Notes under the pieces: model-generated | The model's database searches: none | Told to the model about the DNA's origin: nothing | What the model saw: the letters and a program-made list of their open reading frames with translations, nothing else | Made by a program: the position numbers and the translations under genes | Source: JAKQDH01 sp029558835 | GTDB taxonomy: Bacteria; Planctomycetota; Phycisphaerae; UBA1845 | Reading direction: 5' to 3' | DNA length: 5,420 nucleotides | NCBI GenBank assembly: GCA_035356615.1 | Contig: DAOQSN010000073.1 | Coordinates: forward strand, 1-5,420 | Shown here: positions 5,296 to 5,420 of the stretch, piece by piece | Numbering within the stretch: position 1 is the stretch's first letter | Layout: each line of letters opens with the position of its first letter

Positions 5296-5420
5296 CTACT
5301 CCCCCAGGGCCGCTACGATGCCTGGCACCAGTTCCGCGACCTCGGCACTGGCGTAGACGCGCTGGGGGTCTTGCAGCAGGCAGGTCAGTTCCGCGCGGTC
5401 GGCCGGGCTGAGGTGGGTCG
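5296..5420 (-). CDS. C-terminal 40 residues of an unrecognised protein
   Basis: A minus-strand frame enters from the right edge and ends at TAG 5298-5296. The visible 40 residues (from THLSPADRAEL to GIVAALGE) are soluble-looking and mostly helical in character. Nearly every third codon position is G or C, and the other two frames on this strand are less protein-like, which supports real coding sequence. I cannot assign a family from this fragment. It shares dapF's orientation, but the 219-base gap, with hairpins and a likely dapF promoter, argues against a tight operon. Confidence 0.65.
   Translation of the reverse strand, partial: THLSPADRAELTCLLQDPQRVYASAEVAELVPGIVAALGE

Overview
The window is GC-rich and gene-dense except for one long gap. 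It looks like the chromosome of a free-living bacterium, most plausibly a member of the Planctomycetota (Phycisphaerae-like). This is an inference. It rests on a secreted papain-type protease that carries an Ig-like segment and then a 'DDFxTNQGW...NWERADP...CYVTG...DVD' module, a C-terminal arrangement I associate with planctomycete exoproteins, together with high GC and GC-rich third codon positions. No mobile element, CRISPR array, rRNA or tRNA is visible.

Layout. (1) Positions 1-1474, minus strand: a secreted C1A cysteine peptidase, complete at its N-terminus and running off the left edge. (2) Positions 1475-2560: about 1.1 kb without a conventional gene. It holds the peptidase's ribosome-binding site and likely promoter, a consensus minus-strand TATAAT, several dyads, and one small candidate gene (2109-2327, plus strand) with a perfect AGGAGGT Shine-Dalgarno. 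(3) Positions 2561-4083, plus strand: a two-gene unit in which a ParA-family ATPase with an unusual Pro/Ala-rich tail overlaps by ATGA a VanZ-like four-helix membrane protein. (4) Positions 4084-4245: the gap between convergent genes, with two GC-rich hairpins built on a direct repeat. (5) Positions 4246-5076, minus strand: dapF, diaminopimelate epimerase, apparently read from a leaderless mRNA. (6) Positions 5296-5420, minus strand: the last 40 codons of an unrecognised gene.

How the genes relate. dapF is a housekeeping gene (lysine and meso-diaminopimelate for the cell wall) and the protease is an exported degradative enzyme; neither is obviously linked functionally to the ParA unit. The ParA/VanZ pair is the part most worth study. 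The ATPase has the full deviant Walker machinery, but no ParB is encoded in the window. Its direct partner by translation is a membrane protein, and a small, probably disordered protein may lie just upstream.
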